From Candidatus Minthosoma equi (lineage in GTDB: Bacteria > Bacteroidota > Bacteroidia > Bacteroidales > Bacteroidaceae), in contig JAGHUI010000036.1 in NCBI GenBank assembly GCA_018064885.1, forward strand, positions 1 through 57,604: 57,604 nt of DNA, given 5' to 3'. This document shows positions 8,698-20,300 of this stretch, one piece after another (within the stretch, counting starts at the first letter, position 1; each line of letters begins with the position of its first letter). The translations under genes were made by a program, and so were the position numbers. The notes beneath the pieces are model-generated. The model did no database searches. It saw nothing but the letters and a program-made list of their open reading frames with translations, and was not told where the DNA came from.

Positions 8698-9951
8698 TTA
8701 AGCAGCAATGCCTACAAGATGATAAAGGGCTCCATTCCTTGTGTGTTTCGACACACATCCAAGATACTTCAATGTCTGTCCCACGCGAATATTGGTTGCG
8801 TTTCCTGTTTTCAAGGATGGGTAAACCTTTGTCATAGCCTTGCACACATCCTTGCAACTGAGCCATTCGCCCTCCTCGTTCTCTCGTGGCAGACGGAAGC
8901 AATGAAGAAGTATGCTCTCCATGTCATCTGTGCGGAAGTATGGGAGATTTGCTTGCTGCATTCGCTCCACCTGATCATTGCCAAACCAGTAAGGAGTCTT
9001 ATCCACATTTATCTCGTGCAACAGCTGGGCATAAAGCTGGGAGTAATTGATAGGAGAAGTGTTGTCGATGAATTGTCCCTTCTTCACTTTCAGACAGATG
9101 TAGCGGCGACTGCCTGTAGGGTCGCAAAGCGGATGCTCATCGTTGGTTGTGGCAAGGAAACTCGCATAGCGGCGGCGATCCTCCTGCGCCTTACCGAAGA
9201 TCGGACGGCCATTAACCTTAACCTTCGAGAGCGTCTGCTTCAGCTTGCCCTGCTGAGTCGTTCCCATGTTGGCAAACTCGTCAATGTTGACAAGCAGGTT
9301 GTGGGTGAGCGCCATCTCGCTGTCAAACTTATTGCCAAAATTGATGTGATCCATGAAGTAGCAGCGCAGATGTTCTGGCAGCAAGCGGACAGCAAACGTG
9401 CTCTTGCCGCATCCCTGCTCACCAATCAGTATTGGCACACATTCATTGCCGTGCAGCATGTCGATGCCCAGCCAATGTGCCACGGCAGAGCGCATCCATG
9501 TGGCGCACCACGAAAGCTGTTCGCTCGTAATGCCAGGAATGCGGCTGAACAAGTCTGCCACATGGTTCTTTCCGTCCCACTCAGGCAGGCGGTCAAGAAA
9601 CTCATGCACAGGATCGTATGTCTCCACAGCATCAGAGTTTATGTACTCCTCGATGTTCTGTCGTGGCGACTTATCACCACCAATGCCTTCCTTCTTAGCA
9701 TGGCGCACAATGGAATTGACAATCTCTGCCGTCACCGCCTTCCATTCTGGCTTCATATCTTTTGTCTCCTCCACATCTTTAATCTGCGAAGTGTTTGCCA
9801 GACATGTAGCCATTTCCACCTTGCCATTCAGCACGTTGCGTCGAAACATGTAATTCTCACCAAGGAAAGCCTCCACCTCGTAGATGGCTCCCTGCATCTC
9901 GGTCATCACCACGGATGCCTCGATAATTGACTTTGATTTGTTCTGATTCAT
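8698..9951 (-). CDS. VapE/VirE-type ATPase (predicted primase-helicase partner) of a mobile element
   Basis: 417 residues from the ATG at 9951 (MNQNKSKS). A longer frame to 10074 exists, but it starts upstream of the promoter candidate at 9987-9994, so the short start is preferred. The virulence-associated-E domain spans about 110-370: EWDGKNHVADLF, Walker A GEQGCGKST, Walker B VNIDEF, and a sensor-like FLATTNDEHPLCDPTGSRRY. The C-terminus looks like a winged helix (CKDVCKAMTKVYP). Such proteins act as superfamily III-like helicases in phage satellites and integrative elements. The usual BT4734-type primase domain is absent here but present in the separate protein at 54641-57118. Flanked by a repeat array and a gene of unknown function. 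Confidence 0.88.
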   Translation of the reverse strand: MNQNKSKSIIEASVVMTEMQGAIYEVEAFLGENYMFRRNVLNGKVEMATCLANTSQIKDVEETKDMKPEWKAVTAEIVNSIVRHAKKEGIGGDKSPRQNIEEYINSDAVETYDPVHEFLDRLPEWDGKNHVADLFSRIPGITSEQLSWCATWMRSAVAHWLGIDMLHGNECVPILIGEQGCGKSTFAVRLLPEHLRCYFMDHINFGNKFDSEMALTHNLLVNIDEFANMGTTQQGKLKQTLSKVKVNGRPIFGKAQEDRRRYASFLATTNDEHPLCDPTGSRRYICLKVKKGQFIDNTSPINYSQLYAQLLHEINVDKTPYWFGNDQVERMQQANLPYFRTDDMESILLHCFRLPRENEEGEWLSCKDVCKAMTKVYPSLKTGNATNIRVGQTLKYLGCVSKHTRNGALYHLVGIAA

Positions 9952-9986
9952 ATAAATATTTTTTGCGGTTAAAAAATTTGATGCTG

Positions 9987-9994
9987 CAAAGGTA
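9987..9994 (-). promoter_or_regulatory. -7 box for vapE
   Basis: Minus-strand TACCTTTG followed by C, a good TAnnTTTG match; the -33 element is weak (GTG at the right distance). It places the start of transcription about 30 bases before the ATG at 9951. Confidence 0.5.
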
Positions 9995-10171
9995 CGACAC
10001 TTCATTGCCTCCTTCACCTTTTTCCCTGCAAGTGCCAGCAAAGAATGGCGTAAAACAGGGAAAAGAAAATGCATAACGGGGAAAAGAGGATGGAAAAATA
10101 ACGTGGAACAGAGTATATTCCATTATAACAAGGATTTATTATGTGTATTTACGCAGAAATATTGATGTGTA

Positions 10172-10203
10172 TTTGGCGGGGAATGGAAATTGTTGTATTT
10201 TTG
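10172..10203 (+). promoter_or_regulatory. Consensus promoter for the 457-residue protein
   Basis: TTTG, exactly 20 bases, TATTTTTG, a full match to the Bacteroidetes consensus. The start point would be near 10210, giving a leader of about 75 bases. It is divergent to the vapE promoter. Confidence 0.7.
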
Positions 10204-10284
10204 TATTCGGAATTCAAATAAACGAATTTGGGTACACGCATCAACTAAGGAAATATACAAAATGCGGACACATACTTTGAAATA

Positions 10285-11658
10285 ATGGCAGAAGAAGTAT
10301 TGGAACTGGATTATGAGGCGTTTGACCGTCAGGTGGAGAACCTGATGGAGATGAGCCGCATGCTGGCAACAGAGATTGATGACTGCGGCATACAGGAAAT
10401 GACACTTGATCTTGTGTCACTGCAAACGAAGTCGGCACGGCTATGCTACATGGCGGATGTTGACTATGCCTTGCAGCAGACGGAGATTTCTCATGTGCGC
10501 GAGGAGAAAAACAAGGAGTATCATGAGATGTTCGAAGTGCTCATGGCAAAATATGTGTCGCCATTGATGATGAGAATATTGGAGGAGGATGCCAAGAGAA
10601 ATACGGTGACACCATACAAATATCCTTCCACACATCCCAACCTATCCACATTCCTGCCTCGGCTTCGAGAACTGGTGATGGCTGATGGTGAAGCGGATTG
10701 GCAAACGACCTTGGACTCTATATCAGGCAACCAGGCATTATTTGCCAAGAAACTGAAACTCACCACCTTTCCGGGCATGCAGCCAGCAGAAAGATTCTGG
10801 AGGCTGTTCCTTTATTACCTGCAGATGTGCTACCTGATGTACCATTTCCGCCGGACAAGCAAACTGTACGGACAGGAGATTGAACCGAAAGAAATGGGGC
10901 GCTTGCTGACTGCAGCAATACAGCACTATGCTCATTCGGAAGAAGGGAGCAAAGAACTGGAGCTGTTCATGGCAAAGCTGAAGTATAACAGCAAAAATGC
11001 CTTACTTTCTGTGGAGGCAATGCAAGACGCACAAAAATCGCTGCTCAATGAAGTGCCTGACTCCCTGCAGCTTTGCTACATAAAGCATGTAAATGACATT
11101 GATTCGCTGGGACAAGCCATCAGCAAAGAACATTTCAGCAATGACGATTTAGAAGCATTGGTGAAGGTCATTGCAAAATGGCAAATGCTGGCAAACAAGA
11201 TAGAATGCATACAGCATCCTAAGGCAAGCGAGGAAAGCATATACAACGAAGTTTTCCACACTAATGTGAACGGCAAACCTGTCAATCTCAAGGAACTCAA
11301 GACTCGTATTGAGCGAATGCTGAAGGAAGTTTACAAGAAGAATCAATGGGTGTGCGTATGGTGCGTGTTGAAGCATCATAACTTGCTGAGCAACACACAG
11401 CTTGAGCCATTCGCACGTCAGATGATGCACAAGGACTGGTTTGGGGGTATAAGCGAGGAGAAGTGCATCAAAGGTGACACTCTGCGCGACTACACGGGGT
11501 ATTTCACCATGTACGATTACACACGCTGGGACATTGCGCAATTCAACGCATATTGCGAGATGTACCACAAGACGAAGTGGTCAGCTACCCTATTCAACAA
11601 ACTCTTCCGCACTTGCATCAACATGGAAGACATTTATGACAACACTTCTGCACTTTAA
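10285..11658 (+). CDS. Hypothetical protein, mostly helical, accessory-region type
   Basis: 457 residues with no signal peptide, no membrane segment and no motif I recognise. The sequence is strongly helical and acidic at the N-terminus, and rich in aromatic and Cys/Trp residues at the C-terminus (NQWVCVWCVLKHHNLL, YDYTRWDIAQFNAYCEMYHK). It is transcribed divergently from vapE from its own consensus promoter and ends 47 bases before pepP. The location suggests cargo of the same accessory island; a replication partner, regulator or defence protein are all possible. No function is claimed. Confidence 0.75.
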   Translation: MAEEVLELDYEAFDRQVENLMEMSRMLATEIDDCGIQEMTLDLVSLQTKSARLCYMADVDYALQQTEISHVREEKNKEYHEMFEVLMAKYVSPLMMRILEEDAKRNTVTPYKYPSTHPNLSTFLPRLRELVMADGEADWQTTLDSISGNQALFAKKLKLTTFPGMQPAERFWRLFLYYLQMCYLMYHFRRTSKLYGQEIEPKEMGRLLTAAIQHYAHSEEGSKELELFMAKLKYNSKNALLSVEAMQDAQKSLLNEVPDSLQLCYIKHVNDIDSLGQAISKEHFSNDDLEALVKVIAKWQMLANKIECIQHPKASEESIYNEVFHTNVNGKPVNLKELKTRIERMLKEVYKKNQWVCVWCVLKHHNLLSNTQLEPFARQMMHKDWFGGISEEKCIKGDTLRDYTGYFTMYDYTRWDIAQFNAYCEMYHKTKWSATLFNKLFRTCINMEDIYDNTSAL

Positions 11659-11705
11659 TGTCAATTTTTGTTACTTTGCAATAGAAATAAATAATATAAG
11701 AAATT

Positions 11706-13469
11706 ATGACAACAAACGAAAAGATAAACGCATTGCGCGAAGTGATGAAGCGTGAGGGTATCAGCGCTTTCATCACACCAAGCACCGATCCTCATTCGGG
11801 AGAGTACATCCCTGAGAGATGGAAGGCACGCAGATGGATAAGCGGCTTCACGGGGTCGGCTGGCATCGCTGTAGTCACTCTTGACAAGGCTGCTTTGTGG
11901 ACAGACTCACGATATTTCATCGCTGCTAACGAACAGCTGAGCGGTTCTGAATTTGTGCTGATGAAGGAGAAGATTGAAGGCACTCCAACACAGGCTGAAT
12001 GGCTTGGAAACGTGCTTCCTTCTGGCAGCGTGGTAGCTGTTGACGGATGGGTGAACACGGTGGAATATGTTGAGGAGTTGAAGAACGATCTTATGGCGTA
12101 TAGTCTTGAGTTGAAGACAGATATCGATCCATACGAAGAGCTGTGGAAGGATCGTCCAAGCATTCCTGATGGAAAGGTGTTCATACAGGGATTGCAGTTT
12201 GCAGGTGAGAGCGCAACAAGCAAGATTGCACGCATTCGAGAGAAACTTAACGGATGCGGATTGCTCGTGTCAATGCTCGAAGAAGTGGCATGGACACTGA
12301 ACCTTCGATGCAGCGATGTGGAATACACTCCTTTCCTTGTCAGCTACATGTTGATCACACCAGAAACAGCAACACTCTACATCAACAAAGAAAAACTCAC
12401 TCCAGAGGTTGAAGATTACCTGAAAGGTGAGAATGTCGTCATACGTCCTTACGAAGCAATTGCTGAGGATGCAGCCGCATGCGACCTGCCTATCTACGCT
12501 CAGCCTGCAAAGACAAACTATACCGTTTATTCAGCCTTGAAGAAACCTGTTCGCAAGGACAGTCCTGTTGGGAATCTGCTGATTTTCAAGAACGACGTAG
12601 AAATCAACGGATATCGTTCAGCCATGGAAAAAGATGGCGTAGCTATGGTGAAATGGATTAAGTGGACACTCGAAAATGTGCCTAAGGGCGGACAGACAGA
12701 ATTGTCACTTGCCGACAAACTTGAATCGTTCCGTGCCGAGCAGGAATATTTCAAAGGCATCAGTTTTGAGAGCATCATGGGTTATGCTGAGCATGGAGCC
12801 ATTGTTCACTATGAACCAACACCAGAAACTGACGTGCCTGTGAAACCAGAAGGCTTGCTTCTTATTGATTCTGGCGGCCAGTATCTTGACGGAACAACAG
12901 ACATCACTCGCACTATTCCTCTCGGCCCTCTCACATGGGAGATGAAGCGCGACTACACACTCGTGCTGAGGGGTTGGATAAAGCTCGGATCTGCCGTATT
13001 CCCTAAAGGCACATGCGGCACTCAGCTGGACGGTTTTGCTCGCGAGGCAATGTGGAAATTTGGCATTAACTATCTGCATGGCACAGGTCACGGCGTGGGA
13101 CAGTTCATGTCTGTTCATGAAAGCATCGACCTTCACCAGTTCCGCATGCAATGGAGACCTACTCCTTTGTTGCCTGGCATGACAATTACTGACGAACCAG
13201 GCATCTACATAGAGGGCAGCCACGGCGTGCGCCACGAGAACACAATGCTTGTTGTTGAAGCTATGGAGGGAATAACTTTTGGCCCTTACTATAAGTTTGA
13301 GCAACTCACTCTCTGCCCTATCCTGACAAGTCCTATTCTTGTTGACATGATGGAAAAAGAGGAAATTGAATGGTTCAACAACTACCAGCAAGAAGTCTAT
13401 AACAGGCTTGCACCTCGATTGGATGAGGAGCACAGAGAATGGTTAAAGGAAGTCACAAAACCCATCTAA
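11706..13469 (+). CDS. pepP: Xaa-Pro aminopeptidase, M24B family
   Basis: 587 residues. Cytoplasmic metallopeptidase releasing N-terminal residues next to proline. Two creatinase-type N-terminal domains (about 1-300) precede the pita-bread M24 domain. Metal ligands are visible: the two aspartates in LIDSGGQYLDGTTDITRT, His in GTGHGVG, Glu in TDEPGIYIEG, and Glu in HENTMLVVE. A short C-terminal domain (FEQLTLCPI onward) matches the long, two-domain eukaryote/Bacteroidetes type. The ATG at 11706 gives the expected MTTNEKINAL start. It lies 13 bases before ruvA and is probably co-transcribed with it. Confidence 0.95.
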   Translation: MTTNEKINALREVMKREGISAFITPSTDPHSGEYIPERWKARRWISGFTGSAGIAVVTLDKAALWTDSRYFIAANEQLSGSEFVLMKEKIEGTPTQAEWLGNVLPSGSVVAVDGWVNTVEYVEELKNDLMAYSLELKTDIDPYEELWKDRPSIPDGKVFIQGLQFAGESATSKIARIREKLNGCGLLVSMLEEVAWTLNLRCSDVEYTPFLVSYMLITPETATLYINKEKLTPEVEDYLKGENVVIRPYEAIAEDAAACDLPIYAQPAKTNYTVYSALKKPVRKDSPVGNLLIFKNDVEINGYRSAMEKDGVAMVKWIKWTLENVPKGGQTELSLADKLESFRAEQEYFKGISFESIMGYAEHGAIVHYEPTPETDVPVKPEGLLLIDSGGQYLDGTTDITRTIPLGPLTWEMKRDYTLVLRGWIKLGSAVFPKGTCGTQLDGFAREAMWKFGINYLHGTGHGVGQFMSVHESIDLHQFRMQWRPTPLLPGMTITDEPGIYIEGSHGVRHENTMLVVEAMEGITFGPYYKFEQLTLCPILTSPILVDMMEKEEIEWFNNYQQEVYNRLAPRLDEEHREWLKEVTKPI

Positions 13470-13482
13470 AAAACAGAAATAA

Positions 13483-14082
13483 ATGATTGATTATGTTCGC
13501 GGTATAGTTGATGAACTCTCTCCTACCCAGGCAACTATTGAATGTCATGGTGTGGGCTATCTTCTCAACATCAGCCTCAACACTTATACAGCGCTTCAAG
13601 GCAAAAGCGAAGCTCGTCTTTTCGTATATGAATCCATACGAGAGGACGCATGGGTGCTTTTTGGTTTTGCAACGAAAGAGGAACGTGCACTATTTCTGAT
13701 GCTTATCAGCGTTAGCGGCGTGGGCGGCAATACGGCTCGCACAATGCTCAGCAGTTTCTCTGCTTCTGAGCTTGCCGGCCTCATCATGGAAGGTAACGAA
13801 AAGATGATCAAGAGTGTCAAGGGACTTGGTGCCAAGACGGCACAGCGCATCATCGTGGAACTTCACGACAAAGTTGCTGACCTCGGCATCAGTTCTACAC
13901 CAGTATCGGAGGGTAATGCCACTCAGGTTGTCAACGTTGAAGTTTACAACGAAGCATTCGAGGCTCTCAAGATGCTCGGTTTCTCACCTGCACCTGTTGC
14001 AAAAGCAGTCAAGAGCATCATGAAAGATGACCCTACTGCTCCTGTGGAGAAGGTTATCAAACTCGCACTCAAAATGCTTTGA
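13483..14082 (+). CDS. ruvA: Holliday junction branch migration protein RuvA
   Basis: 199 residues, normal length. RuvA tetramers bind Holliday junctions and load the RuvB motor. The N-terminal OB fold begins MIDYVRGIVDELSPTQATIE. Two helix-hairpin-helix motifs follow (VSGVGGNTARTML, VKGLGAKTAQRII), and the mobile C-terminal domain III contains EALKMLGFSPAPVAKAV, which contacts RuvB. Placement directly before sprA is a recurring Bacteroidetes order. Confidence 0.97.
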   Translation: MIDYVRGIVDELSPTQATIECHGVGYLLNISLNTYTALQGKSEARLFVYESIREDAWVLFGFATKEERALFLMLISVSGVGGNTARTMLSSFSASELAGLIMEGNEKMIKSVKGLGAKTAQRIIVELHDKVADLGISSTPVSEGNATQVVNVEVYNEAFEALKMLGFSPAPVAKAVKSIMKDDPTAPVEKVIKLALKML

Positions 14083-14113
14083 TAAACAATCTGAAGGCTC
14101 TATCATACATAAT

Positions 14114-14151
14114 AATCAAGGCAAGTTCCAATACAGGAACTTGCCTTGATT
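14114..14151 (+). terminator. Strong intrinsic terminator after ruvA
   Basis: A perfect 16-bp stem (arms 14114-14129 and 14136-14151) with a 6-base loop AATACA, then GTTCTTCTT. It separates pepP-ruvA from sprA. The remaining 216 bases before sprA hold no gene and no clear consensus promoter. Confidence 0.9.
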
Positions 14152-14367
14152 GTTCTTCTTACTGTGCATTGCAGATATTTTCTTATATCGTAACTGTTAT
14201 TGTCTGCAAATCAGAGTCATTTGGAAATTGCTTGGATATGGCAAGAAAATGTAAAAATTATTGAAAAAAAACTCTTTAAATACAATAATGTGTAAACATT
14301 CACGTTATTATATACGAGGTATGTAAGAAATGTTCCTACAGGGACAATCCAATACAGACAATAAAGT

Positions 14368-17300
14368 TTGAAGCAGACTCTTCGAAATATATTATATATC
14401 TTGTTGATAATGATGAGTGTGAGTACCGTTGCCAGTACAATTGGCGATGGTGCTTTTGCTGCATTCACAAAAACGATTGAAGAGTCAGCAGCTCCAGAGA
14501 TTACAGAAAAGGAGGAAGCGCCGATCCCTATTGTTCTTCCAGAAAATGCAAGTGACGACTCAGTAAAAGTCAAGAAAACCGTCTATCCTCAAGGGCAGCA
14601 GGCAGAGGTGTTCTCAATGGATTTGGAAGATCCAGAAAACATCAAGCCCGATACTGCTGAATATGATGTCAAGTCTGGATTCTATAAAGTCGGAACAAAG
14701 TTAGGCGACAGTTATCTGAGCCAGCCTTGGCTGATGACGCCTGAGGAATACATGAAATGGTCTGAACGCAAGACATTTACAGATTATTTCAAAACAAGAA
14801 ATGACTCTCTTTTTGTCACTAAAGGAAAGAGCAAGTTTGACTTCACAGACATGCATTTTGACCTTGGACCTGCAGAAAAGATTTTCGGTCCTGGCGGCGT
14901 ACAGATTAAAACATCAGGAAGCGCTGAACTGAAGTTTGGTTACAATTACACTTTCACAGACAACCCATCTCTTTCGGAAAGAAACAGAAAGAACAAGGCT
15001 TTTGATTTTGACGAGAAAATAAATTTCAACGTCAACGCAAAAGTGGGTGACCAGATGACCTTCAAGTTAGGCTATAATACGGAGTCTGTGATTGACTATG
15101 ACACAAAGAACCTCAAACTTGCATACCAAGGAAAAGAGGATGACATTGTGAAACTCATTGAAGCCGGTACCGTCCAATTCCCGACAAACTCCACACTCAT
15201 AAAGGGTTCAACTGCCTTGTTTGGTGTACGCACGGACTTGCAGTTCGGTCGTTTGAGTTTGCAGACAGTAGTGAGCCAAAAGAAATCTAAATCGAAGACA
15301 GTAAGCAGCAAGGGTGGTTCCCAACTATCTCAATATGAGATTCAAGCATACGACTATGACGAGAACCGCCACTTCTTCCTCGCTCACTATTTTCATGACA
15401 CTTACGACAGGGCTTGTTCAACATTGCCTAACATTACCAGCGGTATAACAATCAATCGAGTTGAAGTCTGGATAACAAACACAGGCGGTGCGACAGAGAA
15501 CACCCGAAACATAATTGGTTTCGTGGATCTTGCTGAGCGCGAAGTCAAGAACAGCATTTGGAATGGGAATGTAGGAAGTCCATTAAATCCTGCCAACAGC
15601 AGCAATGACTTGTATAGCACAATGGCTTCTGTGTATTCTGATGTCAGAAATGTTGATCAGACAAGCAACATACTTGATAATTTCATCGTTGGTGGCATTG
15701 ATTACGAGAAAGTGGAAAATGCCCGATTGCTCACTTCATCAGAATATACACTCAACAAGCATCTTGGTTATATCAGTTTGAAATCCAATCTGCAGCCAAA
15801 CCAGGTTCTTGCTGTTGCATACGAATACACATACAACGGTCAGACATACCAAGTCGGCGAGTTCTCTGGCGACCAGAAAGACAACGACCTCGCCCTATTC
15901 GTCAAGCTTTTGAAGAACACAAGCAATTCTCCAAAGATCAGAAACTGGCGACTGATGATGAAGAATGTCTATAACTTGAAAGCAACATCTGTGCAGAAGG
16001 AAAAGTTCAAGATGGACATCAAGTATCTGAGTGACACAACTGGCGTGAATCTCAGTTACATACCAGAAGGACCATTCAAGCAGACAACTATATTGAAGAT
16101 GATGAACTTGGACCGTTTGGATGATAATCTGAAGACTAATCCTAATGGTAAGTTTGACTTCATTGACGGATATACAATCAATGCTTCCGAGGGACGAATC
16201 ATATTCCCTGTCGCAGAGCCTTTCGGTAAATGGCTCCGCTCTGTCATTGATGACAAAACCATTGCAGACAAATACTGCTACGACGAACTGTATGATTCCA
16301 CAAAAACTACAGCAAAGCAGATTGCTGAGAAAAACAAATTCACTCTCACTGGTGAATATAAGGCATCTGGCGGAAGTGAAATCAAAGTGAGCGATGGCTA
16401 CATTCCACAGGGCTCTGTTGTAGTAACAGCAGGTGGTGTTACTCTTACAGAAGGCAGCGACTATACTGTGAATTATGCTGATGGTACTGTGTCTATCATC
16501 AATCAAAGTATCATCGATGCAGGAACTTCAGTCAACGTGAGTCTTGAGGATCAGAGCGAATACTCAGAAATGAGAAAAACAATGTATGGAGTGAACTGGG
16601 ATTATGATTTCAATAAGAACTTCAACATTGGAGGTACGTTCATGCATGTAAGCGAGAAGCCTCTCGTTTCAAAGGTTGCAATGGGTAGCGAGCCTTTGAA
16701 CAACACACTTTGGGGATTCCATATTAACTGGAAACAAAATTCGCAATTCCTCACAAACATGCTGGACAAGCTGCCTTTCCTTAATGTAACTGCACCTTCA
16801 AGCATCTCGTTCACAGGTGAGTATGCTCAACTTGAAGCTGGCGAGGCAAGCGGAACCCAAGGCAATGCGTCTTACATTGACGATTTTGAAAGCACTAAGA
16901 CACCTATTGACCAGAGCAATCCAAAGGAATGGGTGCTTTGTTCGACTCCAAGCCATCTGCAATATGGTTCACTCAGCAATGATGTAAGATATGGATACAA
17001 CCGTGCATTGCTGGCATGGTACAATATTGATCCTCTCTTCACAAGACGTTCATCTTCACTCACTCCTACACATATCAAAAACAACTTGAACGAGTTGTCA
17101 AATCATTATGTACGAGAGGTTTACACTCGAGAGGTCTATCCTAACCGAGACACAAACACAGGTGAGAGCAACACGCTCAGCATCCTTAACCTTGCTTACT
17201 ATCCAGAAGAAAGAGGTCCTTACAATCTTGACACAGATCTCACAAAGCAAGGTAAATTGAAAGACCCAAAGAAGCGCTGGGGTGGTATGATGAGAAAGAT

Positions 17301-20300
17301 TGACACCAGCGATTTTGAGACAAGCAACATCCAGTACATTGAATTCTGGATGATGGACCCATTCATCTATACTGGTGACAGCATCCAGTATGGTGGTGAT
17401 TTCTACATCAACCTTGGCGACATCAGCGAGGACGTTCTGAAAGATGGAAAGAAGGCTTATGAAAGTGGTATGCCTGTAAACACCGCTTCAACATATACGG
17501 AGACAACTTGGGGACGCGTTCCAAGTGAAAAATCCGTTGTCTATTCATTCTCAAACGAAAGCGGAGCAAGAGAGAAGCAGGATATCGGTATCAACGGACT
17601 TGCCGATGCTGATGAGGCAAACTTTGGCATTTACAAAGATTACCTAAAGAACATCCAAAATGTTGTTGATAACGATGTTTACCAAAACATTGTAAAAGAC
17701 CCTGCAGGAGACGACTATCACTATTTCCGCGGCAATGATTTTGATGATGCACAAACAGGTGTGTTGGACAGATATAAACGAATCAACATGCCTGAGGGCA
17801 ACTCTCCTAACGTAAGCGGCAACAGCTATTCTACTGCTTACAAGAGCAATCCTGATGCCGAGGACGTGAATAGCGACTACACTATGAATGAGTACGAGAA
17901 CTTCTATGAGTATCACCTCAATCTCCGACCAAAAGAGATGGAAGTGGGACGTAACTTCATCGTGGATTCTCGTGAGCAGTCAATTCCTCTAAGAAATGGA
18001 AACAAAGAAACCATTAAATGGTATCAGTTCCGAATCCCTGTTGAGGAATACGAAAGCAAGATTGGTTCTGTAAGCGATTTCTCCAGCATACGTTTCATGC
18101 GTGTATATATGACTGGTTTTGAGCGTCCTATTGTTGTTCGTCTTGCAAACATGGATCTTGTTCGTGGAGAATGGAGGAACTATACTCAGACACTCTATAC
18201 TGGTGACAAGCCAAGCGTCAGCGGTACTCTTGTTCCTTCGGCTGTTAACATCGAGGAAAACAACAACAAGGAACCTGTAAACTATGTTCTGCCTCCAGGT
18301 ATCACTCGTATTCTCAGCCCTGAGCAGAGACAGCTTCAGCAGCAAAACGAGCAAGCACTTTGTCTCACCGTGGAAAATCTTGCCAATGGTGATGCTCGTG
18401 CTGTTTACAAGACAATGAATCTTGACCTTCGCCATTATCGTCATTTGCAGATGTTTATCCACGCAAATGCATTGAAGGGCGACACTCAGCTTCAGGATAA
18501 CCAAATGAGTGTTTTCCTCCGTTTGGGCAGCGACTACAAGAGCAACTATTACGAATACGAAATTCCTCTCACCCTCACTCCTGAAGGTCATTATGACACA
18601 TACACTACTCAGGGATGTAAAGCCGTCTGGCCAGAGGACAATATGCTTGACATAGACTTTAGCGTATTCACCAACTTGAAGCATGAACGAAACAAGGAAA
18701 AGGCGCTTGGCAATGCAAGCTACACTCAGCTTTTCTACACCTATGATGAAGAGCGTCCAAACAACAAGATAAGCATCATCGGCAACCCTTCTCTCGGAGA
18801 GGTAAAAACGATGATGATTGGCGTACGAAATAACGGACGTCAAACTGGCAATGTGGAGGTTTGGGTAAATGAACTTCGTATGCAGGATTACAGCAATGAA
18901 GGTGGTTGGGCTGCACAAGGAAACCTCAATGTACAACTTAGCGATTTCGGTTCGGTAAATGTCACCGGACATGTTGAGACTGCAGGCTTTGGCGGTTTGG
19001 AAGAAGGCGTAAACGAGAGGCGTGATGATAACCTTTACGAATGGAGCATCACAACTCAATTCCAGTTAGGAAAGCTCTTCCCTGAGACATGGAAGATGCA
19101 ATTGCCTCTTTATTATTCTTATTCATGGAATAAGCTGTCTCCTAAGTACAATCCATTCGACACAGACATGCTCTTGAAGGATGCCTTGAATGAGTGTGCC
19201 ACAAAGACAGAACGCGACTCACTTTCTTCTCTTACTGAGACGCTTGTAAAGAGCAAGAATTTCTCACTTTCAAACTGGAAGTCTGGATGGTCACACAAAA
19301 AGCCATTGCCTTTCGACCCTGCAAACTTTGCGTTGAGCTATAGTTACAGCCAGCGATACAAGACTGGTGAAACTACCGTATATGAGAATGAAGAAAACTG
19401 GAAGTTCAATCTCCAATACAACTATTCTCCTAAATACACTCCATGGGAACCTTTCAAGAAAATGAAGGGCAAGTCCAAGTGGCTTGACATTCTCAAAGCA
19501 CAGAATCTGCAATGGCTGCCTCAGCAATTATCGTTCAACACAGATATCACTCGTAACTACTATGAGTTCCAGGAACGAGACATCGATGCTGGGACAAAGC
19601 TTCCAGTAGTGTTCTCTGAGCAGTTCCTATGGAATCGTGACCTCACTGTTCGCTGGGACATCTTCAAAGCATTGAAACTTTCTTGGACATCCTCAACTCA
19701 TGCAGAAATTGAGGAACCATACACAGTTATCAATAAAGATCTGTATCCAGACGAGTATTCAGCATGGAAGGATTCTGTAAAGCATAGTCTTGCTCACTTT
19801 GGACGTCCACTCACATACAGAAGCACTTTCACTGGTTCTTATCAGGTGCCATTCAACAAAATTCCAATTTTTGATTGGATCAACACAGATGCTTCATATA
19901 ATAGCAATTACAACTGGACACGAGGCACAGAACTTGAAGACGGAAGATCTCTTGGTCATACTGTTGGCACACAGCGCACCGTGAACATCAATGGTAAATT
20001 CAATTTGGAAACTCTTTATAAGAAGTGGCATTTCCTTGCTGATGCTGAGAAGAGATTGAATGGAGGAAAGCAGCCAAACCCAAACAGCAAGAATAATTCC
20101 AAAAACACAAAGAGCAACACAAAGACTCCTGCAAAGGACGACAAGAACGCTAAAGACAAAGACACCAATAACGATAAAAACAAGAACGCAAAAGACTCTG
20201 CAACAGTCAAGAATGGCGACACAAAGAGCAACAGCAAAAAGAAATCATTTACAAAGGAGATTACTCTCAATGATTCTACATCTATTGATGTTAAGCATGG

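Noticed and set aside
8719-9930. 403-codon open frame on the plus strand opposite vapE
   Set aside because: It is antisense to a gene with clear Walker motifs and its product has no signal or domain; similar long antisense frames occur opposite sprA (17989-19059), the channel (52600-53370, 53160-53978), pepP (12705-13433), the MORN gene (44169-44939) and the budA/vanX pair (6867-7679).
14079-14264. 61-codon frame after ruvA
   Set aside because: It crosses the strong terminator hairpin at 14114-14151 and starts in the ruvA stop region.
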